DNA from: CAYRFQ01 sp964423615
GTDB lineage: Bacteria; Planctomycetota; Planctomycetia; Gemmatales; Gemmataceae
DNA: 59,587 nt
Assembly: GCA_964423615.1 (NCBI GenBank)
Contig: CAYRFQ010000040.1
Location: 1-59,587 of the forward strand
Reading direction: 5' to 3'
The notes under the pieces are model-generated. The model saw only the letters and a list, made by a program, of their open reading frames with translations, was not told the DNA's origin and searched no databases. A program made the translations under genes and the position numbers. Shown piece after piece: positions 42,616 to 52,344 of this stretch (its first letter is position 1; every line of letters begins with the position of its first letter).

Positions 42616-44742
42616 TTAGTGGCCTTCTGAGTCGGATTGCGAAATCGTTAAACCTTCTACCTCGACGAGGTTGTCGAAGAAGATGGCTCCTCCACCGAGG
42701 TCGGTCAGTCCGGTGCTTGTCGTCACGTTGCAGTTGACTTTGTCGGGGGTGTACTGGTTCCACCAAATCCCCTGGGTTACGACGACTCCTGGTTTGACTG
42801 TTTCTCCGACGACCACGCGGGCCACGAATTTCCCACGATCGTTGAAGATACGGATGAGCTGTCCGTCTTGGATGTTCCTTACCTTGGCGTCGTCAGGGTG
42901 CATCTCGGCGATCGGCTCCCGGACTTGTTCACGCAGAGAATCGACGTTCACGAACGAGGAGTTCAGGAACTGTGGGGCGGGTGGCGAAAGGAGTTGGAGT
43001 GGAAAACGAGAAGCCAGTTCGGGTTTGGTTTGGGGGTCTTCTTCGGGAGGTGTATAGGTGGGGAGTGGGTCGAATCCCATTTGGGCCATCGTTTCGCTAT
43101 AGAATTCACACTTCCCCGACGGGGTGCCGAAGTTCCCATGGGCAAAGACGGCCAAATCGTTCGGGAGATCCAATCGAAGTGGTCCTTCCTTCCGGAGGCG
43201 TTTAAGGGTGATGCCATCGAGAGCTTCGGGAAACGGGAAGAAGCCATCGGCTCCGGGGGACAAGACTTCCTCGGCAAGTTGTTCGTCGGTGACTTCGAAC
43301 AGTTCTGGCTCAAAACCCATTCGTTTGGCCAACGACCGGAATACGTCGTTGTTCGATTTGGCTTCCTCGAGCGGAGCGATGGCGGGTTCGTTGACCTGCA
43401 CGTAAAGGTGACCATACGACCCGTGGATGTCGAAGTGTTCGAGTTGGGTCGTTGCGGGTAGGAGTATGTCCGCGTAGTTGGCCGTGTCGGTCTGGAATTG
43501 TTCGTGGACGACCGTAAACAAATCGGGCCGACCCAACCCTTCGAGGACTCGGGATTGGTCGGGACAGACGGCAGCTGGATTGGAGTTGTAGACGTACAAG
43601 GCACGCACGGGTGGCCCGGGAAGTTCGCCGTGGAGGGCTTCGGCCAGTTGGACCATGTTGACGGTACGTGTTCCGGCCGGGATCAAGTCAGGACGTTGCA
43701 GTTTGTCCTTGTTGAAGGGAAACATGGGCGATGTGCTCAACATGGCACCACCGCCGACGTGTCGCCACGCGCCGACGACGGCGGGAAGACAGCAGATCGT
43801 TCGAGCGGCCATTCCGCCACCGCGATGACGCTGCATGCCGTAATTCAAACGGATGAAGGATGGTGATGTTGTCGCGTACTCGCGGGTGAGTTTCTCGATG
43901 TCGGCCACAGGAATTCCGGTGATGTCCGCGACTCGCTCGGGTGGGTAATCTTGCAGTACGCGCTGTCGAAGCTGATCGGTGCCGAGGCAATACTTTTCGA
44001 GGTAGTCATCGTCTTGGAGTCCGTCTCGCCAGAGGATGTGCATTATTCCGAGGGCAAGTGCTGCGTCGGTCCCCGGACGAATGGGAATCCACCAATCGCT
44101 TCGGTCGGCGGTTCGACATTTGTAAGGGTCGATGGTCACGATCTTCGCGCCGTTCCTGCGGGCCTTGTGCATGAACGCCCACATGTGCATGTTGGTGACG
44201 GTCGTGTTCGATCCCCAGTTGATGATGTATCGGCATTTGGTGACGTCTTCGGGATCGATACAGGGGCGAGTCCCGAGCGTCATGTTACAGCCTTCCGAAC
44301 CCGCGGTCGCGCAGATCGTGCGAGCCAGCAGCGATGCACCGAGTCTGTGGAAGAATCGACGGTCGAGGCTTTCGCTTTGCAGCAAGCCCATCGTCCCGGC
44401 GTAACTGTATGGCAAGATGGCTTCTGGTCCGTCGAGCGATGCCGCGATCTGCTGGAACTTGCTGGCGATCGTGTCGATGGCTTCGTCCCACGAGATGCGT
44501 TCGAACTGTCCTTCACCTTTGGCTCCGATGCGTTTCATCGGGTACTTGAGTCGACCGGGATGGTAGACGCGCTGGAGGTAGCGAGCCACTTTTTGACAAA
44601 GTGCACCACCCGTAAACGAGTGTTGTTTGTTTCCACGGAGATCAATGGCCTGGCCATTTTGGACGGTGACGACCATCGAACAAGTGTCAGGGCAATCGTG
44701 AGGGCATACGGCGAGAATGGTCTTGGGAGACGAAGAAATCAC
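42616..44742 (-). CDS. Molybdopterin oxidoreductase with [4Fe-4S] cluster
   Basis: The 708-residue enzyme belongs to the DMSO-reductase superfamily. The N-terminal cluster ligands are Cys13, Cys17, Cys21 and Cys49 (VCPHDCPDTC ... GGALC). Later blocks (GRLKYPMKRIG, RISWDEAID, YIINWGSNTTVTN, IVTIDPYKCRTADRSD) bind the bis-MGD cofactor, and a C-terminal dinucleotide-binding domain follows. No Tat signal or partner electron-transfer subunit is seen, so it is probably cytoplasmic. The substrate cannot be told from the sequence. The start is taken as GTG 44742 (MISSSPKTIL), with CGGAGT eight bases upstream, because the 87 residues before it look non-coding. Confidence 0.88.
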   Translation of the reverse strand: MISSSPKTILAVCPHDCPDTCSMVVTVQNGQAIDLRGNKQHSFTGGALCQKVARYLQRVYHPGRLKYPMKRIGAKGEGQFERISWDEAIDTIASKFQQIAASLDGPEAILPYSYAGTMGLLQSESLDRRFFHRLGASLLARTICATAGSEGCNMTLGTRPCIDPEDVTKCRYIINWGSNTTVTNMHMWAFMHKARRNGAKIVTIDPYKCRTADRSDWWIPIRPGTDAALALGIMHILWRDGLQDDDYLEKYCLGTDQLRQRVLQDYPPERVADITGIPVADIEKLTREYATTSPSFIRLNYGMQRHRGGGMAARTICCLPAVVGAWRHVGGGAMLSTSPMFPFNKDKLQRPDLIPAGTRTVNMVQLAEALHGELPGPPVRALYVYNSNPAAVCPDQSRVLEGLGRPDLFTVVHEQFQTDTANYADILLPATTQLEHFDIHGSYGHLYVQVNEPAIAPLEEAKSNNDVFRSLAKRMGFEPELFEVTDEQLAEEVLSPGADGFFPFPEALDGITLKRLRKEGPLRLDLPNDLAVFAHGNFGTPSGKCEFYSETMAQMGFDPLPTYTPPEEDPQTKPELASRFPLQLLSPPAPQFLNSSFVNVDSLREQVREPIAEMHPDDAKVRNIQDGQLIRIFNDRGKFVARVVVGETVKPGVVVTQGIWWNQYTPDKVNCNVTTSTGLTDLGGGAIFFDNLVEVEGLTISQSDSEGH

Positions 44743-44990
44743 TTTGGCTGACTCCGTGGATAAGGAGCGAATGGTGGGGCTTCGAGTTTGTTTGACGTCA
44801 GTTGTGAGTATAACGACCAGGTGAAAGAAACCCAACGGAGCGTGGGTTCTCTTCGAGGAGTATGTTGCGTTCTCGACTGGGAGAAAGAATTGTGGGAGCG
44901 AAGCGTCTTCCCGAGAGCAAGCTGTGGGTTGTCTAGCAGAAGGAATGAATCGACTTCGCCGAGTCACTTCGTCGAGTTCGAAGGCAGTTG

Positions 44991-45036
44991 GAAAGCCACG
45001 CATCCCTCCGGAATCTGGAGCTTCTGCGTGGCTTTC
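44991..45036 (-). terminator. Long hairpin downstream of icd
   Basis: GAAAGCCACGCA (44991-45002) and TGCGTGGCTTTC (45025-45036) pair perfectly, with a smaller CTCC / GGAG stem in the loop. It lies 22 bases beyond the icd stop on the minus strand and is the likely icd terminator, though there is no T-run. The remaining gap upstream of the oxidoreductase (44743-44990) shows a short AACCCA / TGGGTT stem near 44831-44850 and no gene. Confidence 0.5.
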
Positions 45037-45057
45037 ACACGCCGTACAACTCGGATT

Positions 45058-46464
45058 CTAGACTTTCTTCAAATGCTCGATGATTCGATCGGCAAATTCC
45101 ATGCTCGTTGCTCCGTCCTTGGCGCTGTATCCCTCGAACTGACGAGCCACATCGTAAGTGACAAAGAGCTTCCCTCCTGGTCCCTTCTGGGCGATCTCTT
45201 CGCTCTCGGCGAACGTCGCGTCGAGTCCTTTTTTGACGGCCTGGGCAGCTTCCGTCCAGCCCATGTGTTCGAGCATCAGAACGCCCGAGAGCAACACCGC
45301 TCCGGGGTTGGCCATGTTCTTTCCGGTGTACTTGGGGGCGGTTCCGTGTGTGGCTTCGAACATCGCGGCGTTGTCACCGATGTTCGCTCCCGCGGCCAGT
45401 CCGATTCCGCCCGTCAAAGCGGCGGCAGCGTCGGAAAGATAGTCGCCATTGAGGTTCATGGTTGCGATGGCGCTGTACTCGTCGGGCCGCAATTGAATCT
45501 GTTGGAACATGCTGTCGGCGATACGGTCCTTGACGATGATGCGATTGTTGTTGAGCTTGCCGGGTTCGGCACCACCTCGGAGTTCTGATTGGTTTTCGTC
45601 CCACAGTTCGTCTTCGGTGATGATGTGGTCGCGGAATTCTTCTTTGGCGAGTTCGTAGCCCCAATCTTTGAACGCTCCCTCGGTGAACTTCATGATGTTG
45701 CCCTTGTGCATCAACGTCACGCTCGGGAGTTTCTTGTCGACGGCGTATTGGATGGCCATTCGGACGAGTCGGTTCGTTCCCTCAGGGCTGATCGGCTTGA
45801 TGCCGATGCCTGAAGACGCAACGATGTTGTAGCCGAACTCGTCATTGAGTAGTTGGATGATTTGTTTCGCTCGGTCGCTGTTGGAGGCAAATTCGACGCC
45901 GCAGTAGACGTCTTCGGTGTTCTCGCGGAAGACCACCATGTCGACCTTGTTGGCTCGTTTGTTGGGAGCGTCGACGCCTTTGAAATACCGGACGGGACGG
46001 ACACAGGCATACAAAGTGAAGCGCATTCGCAGATAGACGTTGATGCTTCGGAAGCCGCCGCCGATCGGAGTCGTCAACGGTCCTTTCAGGCCGAGGCTGT
46101 AATATTCGAAAGCGTTGAGTGTGTCGTCGGGTAGATAGAGCGCGCGTTGGTCGTCCTCGCTCAGTTGTCCGACTTCTTCGTCTTTAACTTCGGGTTGATA
46201 CATCTCGCGGGCGACGTCACCGGCGTGAACGTCGAACCAGTGGATTTTGCGTTGCCCTTTGTAGGCGTGTTCGACGGCCGCATCCAAAACTTTCACGGCA
46301 CACGTTGTAATTCCGGGCACGCCGCCTGAGTCCTGCCCAATACCGTCACCACGAATCAAGCAAACGATGGGATCGTCCGGGATGGTCCATTTGCCATTCG
46401 CATCAACAGTAACACGGGTTCCTTGGGTGGGTGCTTGCAACTTGTCATAAACGGGTGCCGTCAT
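45058..46464 (-). CDS. icd: Isocitrate dehydrogenase (NADP+)
   Basis: The 468-residue enzyme oxidatively decarboxylates isocitrate to 2-oxoglutarate in the TCA cycle. Family motifs are IRGDGIGQD near the N-terminus, TTPIGGGFRSINVYLR (the substrate-binding serine is conserved) and FRENTEDVYCG. The coenzyme loop GTAPKYTGKNMANPGA carries the Lys-Tyr pair typical of NADP+ enzymes. ATG 46464 was chosen (MTAPVYDKLQ) with AGGAA upstream; an ATG 16 codons earlier is less likely. The gene stands alone. Confidence 0.95.
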   Translation of the reverse strand: MTAPVYDKLQAPTQGTRVTVDANGKWTIPDDPIVCLIRGDGIGQDSGGVPGITTCAVKVLDAAVEHAYKGQRKIHWFDVHAGDVAREMYQPEVKDEEVGQLSEDDQRALYLPDDTLNAFEYYSLGLKGPLTTPIGGGFRSINVYLRMRFTLYACVRPVRYFKGVDAPNKRANKVDMVVFRENTEDVYCGVEFASNSDRAKQIIQLLNDEFGYNIVASSGIGIKPISPEGTNRLVRMAIQYAVDKKLPSVTLMHKGNIMKFTEGAFKDWGYELAKEEFRDHIITEDELWDENQSELRGGAEPGKLNNNRIIVKDRIADSMFQQIQLRPDEYSAIATMNLNGDYLSDAAAALTGGIGLAAGANIGDNAAMFEATHGTAPKYTGKNMANPGAVLLSGVLMLEHMGWTEAAQAVKKGLDATFAESEEIAQKGPGGKLFVTYDVARQFEGYSAKDGATSMEFADRIIEHLKKV

Positions 46465-46644
46465 CGCTTCAAATTCCTGTGTGATTACGTCTGTTATGAG
46501 TTCTGATTCCACAACGGAACGTGAGGCCGAATGTAGAAAGAGTTAATTTGTAGTAAATAGTATCGAAAGTCAAGCGAGTCGGTTAGATGGTCGATTTCGA
46601 AGGAGTGGGCTAACTCTTCGAAACGGTGCCTGGATCGAGGAGGT

Positions 46645-47031
46645 TCATCTCTGAGGAAATCCGTAACCTGCTTGCTTGAGAGCCTCCACAGTATTCTCAC
46701 ATTGTTCGGTGGGGACCAGGATGTAATCGGTGTCGAACGTGGAGAGGGCAAAGATGCTGATGTCGGCGTCGGCGAGCACCTTTGCGATGCCCGCCAAAAT
46801 TCCGATCAAGGAGAATTCGAGCGGACCGATGACCTGGAGACACGACCAACCGGCTGATGTCTCGGTGGCTTCGATGGGCCAACGGGATTCGCACACGATA
46901 GAGAGTTCTTCGTTGGTTCGTGCGATCCAAACCAACTGTTCGACGAGCAAGTTTGTTGGAATTCGACTCTCTGGGGACGAGCGGTGGATCGAGAAGGTTT
47001 CGGGGAGAACTCGGATGTTCAAGTGAGGCAT
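46645..47031 (-). CDS. ACT-domain protein
   Basis: The 128-residue protein contains a CASTOR/ACT-type amino-acid-binding fold (VIGPLEFSLIGILAGIAKVL, then ADADISIFALSTFDTDYILV). Family members sense amino acids or regulate enzymes allosterically, and small stand-alone versions are common but poorly understood. Both halves look like ACT elements, so it may form a tandem pair. GGAG precedes the ATG by about 13 bases. It lies upstream of icd on the same strand with a 180-base gap. Confidence 0.82.
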   Translation of the reverse strand: MPHLNIRVLPETFSIHRSSPESRIPTNLLVEQLVWIARTNEELSIVCESRWPIEATETSAGWSCLQVIGPLEFSLIGILAGIAKVLADADISIFALSTFDTDYILVPTEQCENTVEALKQAGYGFPQR

Positions 47032-47219
47032 TTTCGTGCAGTCTCCAATCAGAACTCCATTGGTTCGAGCGATACTGAAATCTGGACTAAGCTATCAGAG
47101 TCGTGTAGGGCTCGCCCGAGTCCTCAGAAGTGGGCATCTCGGCAATGGCGACCCCTCGAACCTACCAAAGCCCTTGCGCCTCCTTTCAGTGAGCTATACT
47201 CGATAAGGAGAGGCCAATC

Positions 47220-48080
47220 ATGACGGCGACCTATCTTGTGTTCGGTGACTTGCACGGTCGAGTTCTCCCCGCGTTCAAGTTGGCGATGGCCTGGGAGCGT
47301 GACCACGGTGTGGTCGTGACCGGATTGTTGCAAGTTGGTGACCTCGGCTATTTCCCGGACACCTCGCGGCTCGACAAGGCCACGGCGCGACACGCTCGTG
47401 AGGACCCGATGGAACTGGGGACTTTGCTGGTGTCCGAACCGAGCGACGAGGCTGACGAAATCTTTTATGGTGACCAGGTTCCGCCGGAATGTCTCTGGTT
47501 CACTGCCGGGAATCACGAAGACCATGAAGATTTGCTGAATAAGCGAAGTGGAGCGGGATCTCATGCAGATAGTTTTGTAGTCGATCAGTATTGTAGGGTC
47601 CGGTGTATTGCTGACGGGCGCGTGGAGACGATTCCTGGGGCAGTCCGGGTTGGCGCACTTTGGGGAATTGATTATGAATCTCCGCGAAAACGACCGAAGA
47701 CTCCAGAACTGGCCCGGATTCGACACAAGGCGACAGTTTCTTTGGCCTGTTCGGAATTCGACGTGCTCCTGTCTCACGATGGCCCCCGAGATGCGGTTTT
47801 CCCGGAAGCTGGCAGTCAGGACATTACCGATATTCTCAACACGGTACAGCCAGCGTTTGCTTTTTTCGGGCACTACCACAGCAAAGCCAGGCAAATCGAT
47901 GGGAACTTTGGTCGAACCCAAGTTTACCATCTTGTCGGTTTGGAACTTCGCCACAAAGGGGGAAGCGCGGAAAAGGGGTCGGTTGGGGTGCTTACCTGGA
48001 CAGGTGATGAGGTGACTTTCGAGTATCTCGACTCGCGTTGGTTGCGAACCTTTAACCGCCACAATTGGCGGTACCGATAG
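47220..48080 (+). CDS. Calcineurin-like metallophosphoesterase
   Basis: The 286-residue protein carries all metal-binding motifs of the superfamily in order: FGDLHGR, VGDLGY, AGNHEDH, LLSHDGPRD and FFGHYHS. A dinuclear metal centre that hydrolyses phosphoesters is therefore expected; the substrate is unknown. AAGGAGAGG lies upstream of the ATG. It is divergent from the ACT gene with a 188-base gap between them. Confidence 0.9.
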   Translation: MTATYLVFGDLHGRVLPAFKLAMAWERDHGVVVTGLLQVGDLGYFPDTSRLDKATARHAREDPMELGTLLVSEPSDEADEIFYGDQVPPECLWFTAGNHEDHEDLLNKRSGAGSHADSFVVDQYCRVRCIADGRVETIPGAVRVGALWGIDYESPRKRPKTPELARIRHKATVSLACSEFDVLLSHDGPRDAVFPEAGSQDITDILNTVQPAFAFFGHYHSKARQIDGNFGRTQVYHLVGLELRHKGGSAEKGSVGVLTWTGDEVTFEYLDSRWLRTFNRHNWRYR

Positions 48081-48432
48081 TCTCGAGAACGAGTTGTCGG
48101 GGGTTCCTTGTGAAACCGAAACGCTGGGTAGGAATCCCACGGGCTAGTCTTGTGCCTCGGGTTGTAAACGACCAACGGCTAGCTCTGTCGGGCCAATTCG
48201 ACGCCCGAACAACGGTGTTGAAACGATGGGATTGGGTTCCCTCCCATACCTGTGAGATCTTGTTAACTTGAAAGGCGGGTAGCGGTTGGCTAAAATTTTG
48301 TTACTTTGGAAGGACTTGCTTGGCTCGTGCAAATCGAAGCGTAAGAGCAAGAATAGTCCCTCGAGTATACCAACTTTGGGGTGGATTACCTCTGGAAAGT
48401 TTGAAGTTACTGGCAACGCTGGGGGAAACACG
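48081..48432. other. Intergenic region upstream of the PP2C gene
   Basis: The 352-base gap contains CCCACGGGCTAG (near 48137) and ACCAACGGCTAG (near 48170), which look like fragments of an intergenic repeat. No gene was recognised. The phosphatase reading frame stays open upstream to 48286 but without family resemblance. Confidence 0.35.
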
Positions 48433-50136
48433 ATGGCGTCGCTAACCGTCCTGAAACGCACACAGCCTGAAGGAATCAAAAAATTCAAAGAAGGCGATCA
48501 GATCGACCTGAGCAATCGGGAAGTGGTTCTGGGCCGTGACAACGGGTGCGATATTGTGTTCACGCCCGCAGCCGTTAGCCGCAGTCACGCCAAGATAAGT
48601 CGACGGGGGGATGGATGGTTTGTCGAGGATATGGAGAGCCGTAACAAGACGTACGTGAACGATGAAATGCTCAAGCCGTTCGTTCCGGTGGTCCTTTCGG
48701 ACAAAGACAAGATTCGCATCTGTGACAACATCTTCATTTTTAACGACGCCAACCGACGCCCTCCCATCCCCGATTATCTGGCCCCTCCTGTTCCCGAAAA
48801 TGATGTCCCTGAAACATCCGATCCTTCGACGGTAGCGACTTTTACTCCCGATGCCTCCGACCTGCTGCAGACCCAAGATTCCCAAAAGCTGAAGTTCTTG
48901 CTGAGCGTTACGTCCGAACTGACTCAAACGCTCGACCTCGAAACGCTTTTGCCCCAATTCGTCGATAAGTTGTTTGAAGTGTTTCGCCAGGCCGACCGTT
49001 GTTTCGTCATCTTCTGTGATCAAGAAGGCGACACGCTCATGCCGCTCGTCACACGGACAAGGCGGGATAACGACGATTCTCCCAGGTTCAGCCGCACGAT
49101 CGTTCGGAATTGTCTGCGCACTGGAAAGGCTTATCTGACGGAAGACGCCGGGGCCGACGCTGAAGTGAACCTGAGCCAAAGCATTACTGACTATCGCATT
49201 CGGAGCGTCATGTGCGTTCCCCTTCAGGCTCCACGGAGCGAGCGAAAGTTTGGCGTGATCCAACTCGACACCCAAGATCGAGCCAAGAAGTTCACGACCG
49301 AGGACTTGAAGCTACTGATGAATGTCGCGTCGCAAGCGGCCATCGCGCTGGACAATGCGAACATGCATCAAGACCGAGTGGCTCGGGCGGCTCTTGTGCG
49401 AGACCTCGAACTGGCTCATCAAGTGCAGTTGAGTTTCTTGCCGAAGCAACTGCCGAAAATCGAAGGGTACGAATTTTACGCGTACTACGATTCGGCCTTG
49501 GAGGTTGGAGGCGACTACTACGACTTTGTTCCCCTTCCTGGCGGTAAGATGGGGGTCATGCTCGGGGATGTGGCTGGTAAAGGTGTTTCGGCTGCGTTGT
49601 TGATGGCGAAGGTCAGTTCTGATGCTCGTTTTTCGTTGTTGACCCAGAAGGATCTGGCCGAAGCAGTTAGCCAACTCAACGAGTATTGTCAAGACGCCGG
49701 GGAAATCGACAAATTCGTTACTCTCGGTGGGATCGTTTTGGACCCAAGGGAACACTGCGCTACCATCGTCAATGCTGGTCACTTGCCTCCGGTGCTTTAT
49801 CGTCACGCGACCGGTGAAATGGCCGAAGCTGTAGACCGAGAGATTGCTGGTCTGCCGTTGGGCGTTGTCGCCCCGTACTCGTACGAACAAGCGACTGTGA
49901 CGCTGGAGCCTGGTGATTGTCTGGTTATGTTTTCTGATGGTGTCACGGAAGCTCCCCGTAGCGACGACGAAAGCACTCAGTTCGACATGCCGGGTGTCTA
50001 TGCCGCACTCAAGCCAGGGCCATTTACGGCTCGAGCCATGGGAGATCGACTCGTCAAGGCGGTTCGGGATTACTCTCAGGGACAAAAGCAACACGACGAT
50101 ATCACGGTCGTTAGTCTGAGTCGAACGTTTGAATAG
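48433..50136 (+). CDS. FHA-GAF-PP2C (RsbU/SpoIIE-type) phosphatase
   Basis: The 567-residue cytoplasmic signalling protein has three domains. An FHA domain (about 25-105, VVLGRDNGCDIVFTPAAVSR) reads phosphothreonine. A GAF domain (about 150-310) senses a ligand. A PP2C/SpoIIE-type Ser/Thr phosphatase follows (about 340-565) with metal-binding aspartates in EVGGDYYDFVPL, LGDVAGKGVSA, MFSDGVTEA and HDDITVV. Such enzymes commonly activate anti-anti-sigma factors in partner-switching stress pathways, but no such partner gene is nearby. ATG 48433 has GGGGGAA upstream and starts the FHA domain at the usual distance. Confidence 0.93.
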   Translation: MASLTVLKRTQPEGIKKFKEGDQIDLSNREVVLGRDNGCDIVFTPAAVSRSHAKISRRGDGWFVEDMESRNKTYVNDEMLKPFVPVVLSDKDKIRICDNIFIFNDANRRPPIPDYLAPPVPENDVPETSDPSTVATFTPDASDLLQTQDSQKLKFLLSVTSELTQTLDLETLLPQFVDKLFEVFRQADRCFVIFCDQEGDTLMPLVTRTRRDNDDSPRFSRTIVRNCLRTGKAYLTEDAGADAEVNLSQSITDYRIRSVMCVPLQAPRSERKFGVIQLDTQDRAKKFTTEDLKLLMNVASQAAIALDNANMHQDRVARAALVRDLELAHQVQLSFLPKQLPKIEGYEFYAYYDSALEVGGDYYDFVPLPGGKMGVMLGDVAGKGVSAALLMAKVSSDARFSLLTQKDLAEAVSQLNEYCQDAGEIDKFVTLGGIVLDPREHCATIVNAGHLPPVLYRHATGEMAEAVDREIAGLPLGVVAPYSYEQATVTLEPGDCLVMFSDGVTEAPRSDDESTQFDMPGVYAALKPGPFTARAMGDRLVKAVRDYSQGQKQHDDITVVSLSRTFE

Positions 50137-50320
50137 TCGAGAGACGAGAGATGAAAGAAAAAAACTCTAGCGAGCGTGTGCCGTGAAAATCATGAATCGG
50201 TTGGAGTCCTTATTGTTGGCTGGTTTGTCTGGTTCCGATGAACTTGGCCGTCAACCCAGACACTGATTTCTTGACTCTTGTCACTCGACTTTCGACTCCA
50301 GACTTTCCTGAGATTGCTAC

Positions 50321-51460
50321 ATGGCTATATTTGAATACTCCGAATGGGACGGTTCTCAAGAATTCGTTCCGCTTTCCGCCGAATCTGCCTTCGACAAAGT
50401 TTCCGAATACTTGCTTCAACATGGCGAATATGTCCTCCGGCAACTCGAACGGATGGATGATGAAGACAACGACATTTTGGAAATGTTGTTGAAGGAAGGT
50501 TTTCTCGAAGAAGACGAGAATGGACGTGTGGTCGTTTCGGCAAAGGGCATCAAGCGGATGGAAACGCGTGCTCTCGATGAACTCTTTCAAATCACTCGCA
50601 AGGATGCCATGGGGAAGCACGAAAGTGATTTCAAAGGGACGGGTCAAGTTCGCCATGAGGACAGCAAGCCATACGAATATGGCGATCCCGTGGCCAACTT
50701 GAATTTGCACGAGACGATCAAAAATGCCGTCGTCCGTCAGGGGCCAACAACGCCTTTGAGGATTTCTGAAGAGGATTTCGTCGTCTACGAAACGGAATAC
50801 CAAACCTCATGTGCCACCGTGCTGCTGTTGGACATGAGTGGTTCGATGAGTCGTTACGGGAAGTTCTATCACGCCAAGAAAGTCGTAATGGCTCTGCAGG
50901 GGCTCATCCGAGGCCGTTTTCCGGGTGATACATTCAAGGTCATTGGTTTCTACACGTATGCAACTCCGCTGAGCGAGAGACAGCTCGTTCGGGCGGCCCC
51001 GAAACCCGTGAGTATTGTCGACCACCGGGTATTCATGCGGATTGACCTCGACAACCCTCCCGACTTCGTTCCCGAACACTTTACGAACATCCAGGCTGGG
51101 TTAAAATTCGCAAGACAATATCTGATGCGTCAGTCGGCCGCCAACAAACAGATCATTTGCGTGACGGACGGCGAACCGACGGCTCACCTGGAAGGGCGTG
51201 AACTCGTCCTGATATATCCACCGAGTGAACGCACGGCCAAGACGACCCTTCAAGAAGTGGATCGGTGTACCCAGGCAAACATCAGCATCAGCACGTTCGC
51301 GTTGATCGAGGATTACTTTTATCTCGGGCTGATGAACTTCGTGGATGAAATGGCCCGGCAAAGCAAAGGGATCGCTCTCTATTGTAACGCGGGCGAACTT
51401 GGCCAGTACGTACTTGACAGTTTCGTCAAGGGACGCCGCTCTCGCAAGACAATGAGGTAA
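50321..51460 (+). CDS. vWA-domain protein (YehP/CoxE-like)
   Basis: The 379-residue soluble protein has an acidic helical N-terminus (1-160) and a vWA domain whose MIDAS site is intact: Asp171-Met-Ser173-Gly-Ser175 in LLLDMSGSMSRYG, later FTNIQAGL and CVTDGEPTAH. Related vWA proteins pair with MoxR/RavA-type or magnesium-chelatase-like AAA ATPases. None is adjacent here. Instead clpS follows 7 bases after the stop, which suggests one transcript. The ribosome-binding site is weak (GAG). The upstream 184-base gap shows no other gene. Confidence 0.9.
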   Translation: MAIFEYSEWDGSQEFVPLSAESAFDKVSEYLLQHGEYVLRQLERMDDEDNDILEMLLKEGFLEEDENGRVVVSAKGIKRMETRALDELFQITRKDAMGKHESDFKGTGQVRHEDSKPYEYGDPVANLNLHETIKNAVVRQGPTTPLRISEEDFVVYETEYQTSCATVLLLDMSGSMSRYGKFYHAKKVVMALQGLIRGRFPGDTFKVIGFYTYATPLSERQLVRAAPKPVSIVDHRVFMRIDLDNPPDFVPEHFTNIQAGLKFARQYLMRQSAANKQIICVTDGEPTAHLEGRELVLIYPPSERTAKTTLQEVDRCTQANISISTFALIEDYFYLGLMNFVDEMARQSKGIALYCNAGELGQYVLDSFVKGRRSRKTMR

Positions 51461-51467
51461 GGAATTC

Positions 51468-51800
51468 ATGAGTGATATCGCAGTTCTGCCGGTCGAAGAG
51501 ACGAAAGAAGAAACGGAAGAGAGACGGAAGCCTCAACCGCCGTATCACGTTGTGCTCCTCAACGACGAGGACCACAGCTATCACTATGTCATCCATATGC
51601 TCCAGTCTCTGTTTGGACACCCACCGGAACTGGGCTATCAAATGGCTTGCGAGGTGGATACGACGGGTCGGGTCATCGTGGATACCACAACCAAGGAGCG
51701 GGCCGAATTGAAACGGGATCAGATCCACGCGTTTGGACCGGACCCGCTCATCGAACGATGTCAAGGTTCGATGTCGGCGATCATCGAACCGGCGGAATAA
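51468..51800 (+). CDS. clpS: ClpS-like adaptor with altered N-degron pocket
   Basis: The 110-residue protein matches the ClpS fold: disordered acidic N-terminus (1-22), PPYHVVLLNDEDHS (24-37), and a C-terminal block KERAELKRDQI. ClpS delivers N-degron proteins to ClpA or ClpC. The residues Asn32-Asp33-Glu34 fit the pocket, but the conserved histidine that contacts the substrate's alpha-amino group (His66 in E. coli) is replaced by Asp64 (ACEVDTTG). The C-terminal tail is also longer than usual. AAGGAA precedes the ATG. It follows the vWA gene by 7 bases. Confidence 0.88.
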   Translation: MSDIAVLPVEETKEETEERRKPQPPYHVVLLNDEDHSYHYVIHMLQSLFGHPPELGYQMACEVDTTGRVIVDTTTKERAELKRDQIHAFGPDPLIERCQGSMSAIIEPAE

Positions 51801-52104
51801 CACCCTCCCGCATTCGCACGCTGTTACAGACGAAACCGATCTCGTTTTTCCCTGGCCGCAACCTGAGCTCCTCGATGCTTCCCGCAAAGGCTGTTTGCAC
51901 CTCCTCACTCATTTCGTTTTTGCGGCTTACCAACACACTTTCTGCCTGTCGGAAACTCTGGGAACGAAGAGTTGATCGGTGCCCGATTTTTGGATAGAAC
52001 GAGCCCAAGGCGTACTCTCGAACAAGAACAGAACTATTGAGACCTGCGCGGCTAATGAATCCAATTAGCCGGCACACGGGGAATGGAAAAGAAATCTTGT
52101 CCGG

Positions 52105-52184
52105 TTCGTAGGTATACACGGCTGGCGTGTACGTTGGTCTTGGCCGAGCTTTCCAAGTACACGCGAGCCGCGTGTACCTACGAC
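52105..52184. repeat. GCGTGTAC palindromic repeat, copy B
   Basis: Arms 52105-52132 and 52157-52184 form an inverted repeat (GGCTGGCGTGTAC / GTACACGCGAGCC with few mismatches), and the loop pairs again by TTGG / CCAA. Sequence and size match the repeat at 4778-4855. The 544-base gap that holds it (51801-52344) also shows a GGCTAAT / ATTAGCC stem near 52049-52070, but no gene. Confidence 0.75.
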
Positions 52185-52344
52185 AAACACAAAAACTGGA
52201 CAACTAGAAATTACCCGTTCCAAGTGTGCCTGCTATATTATCCACGCAGTTCTCAATAGAAAGGCCATAGTGGCATCGAGACCTCGGACTCCAAAAACAA
52301 AGTAGAATGGTTAAGTACTTCGTTTCGTTTGGAGGAGAACCAAG

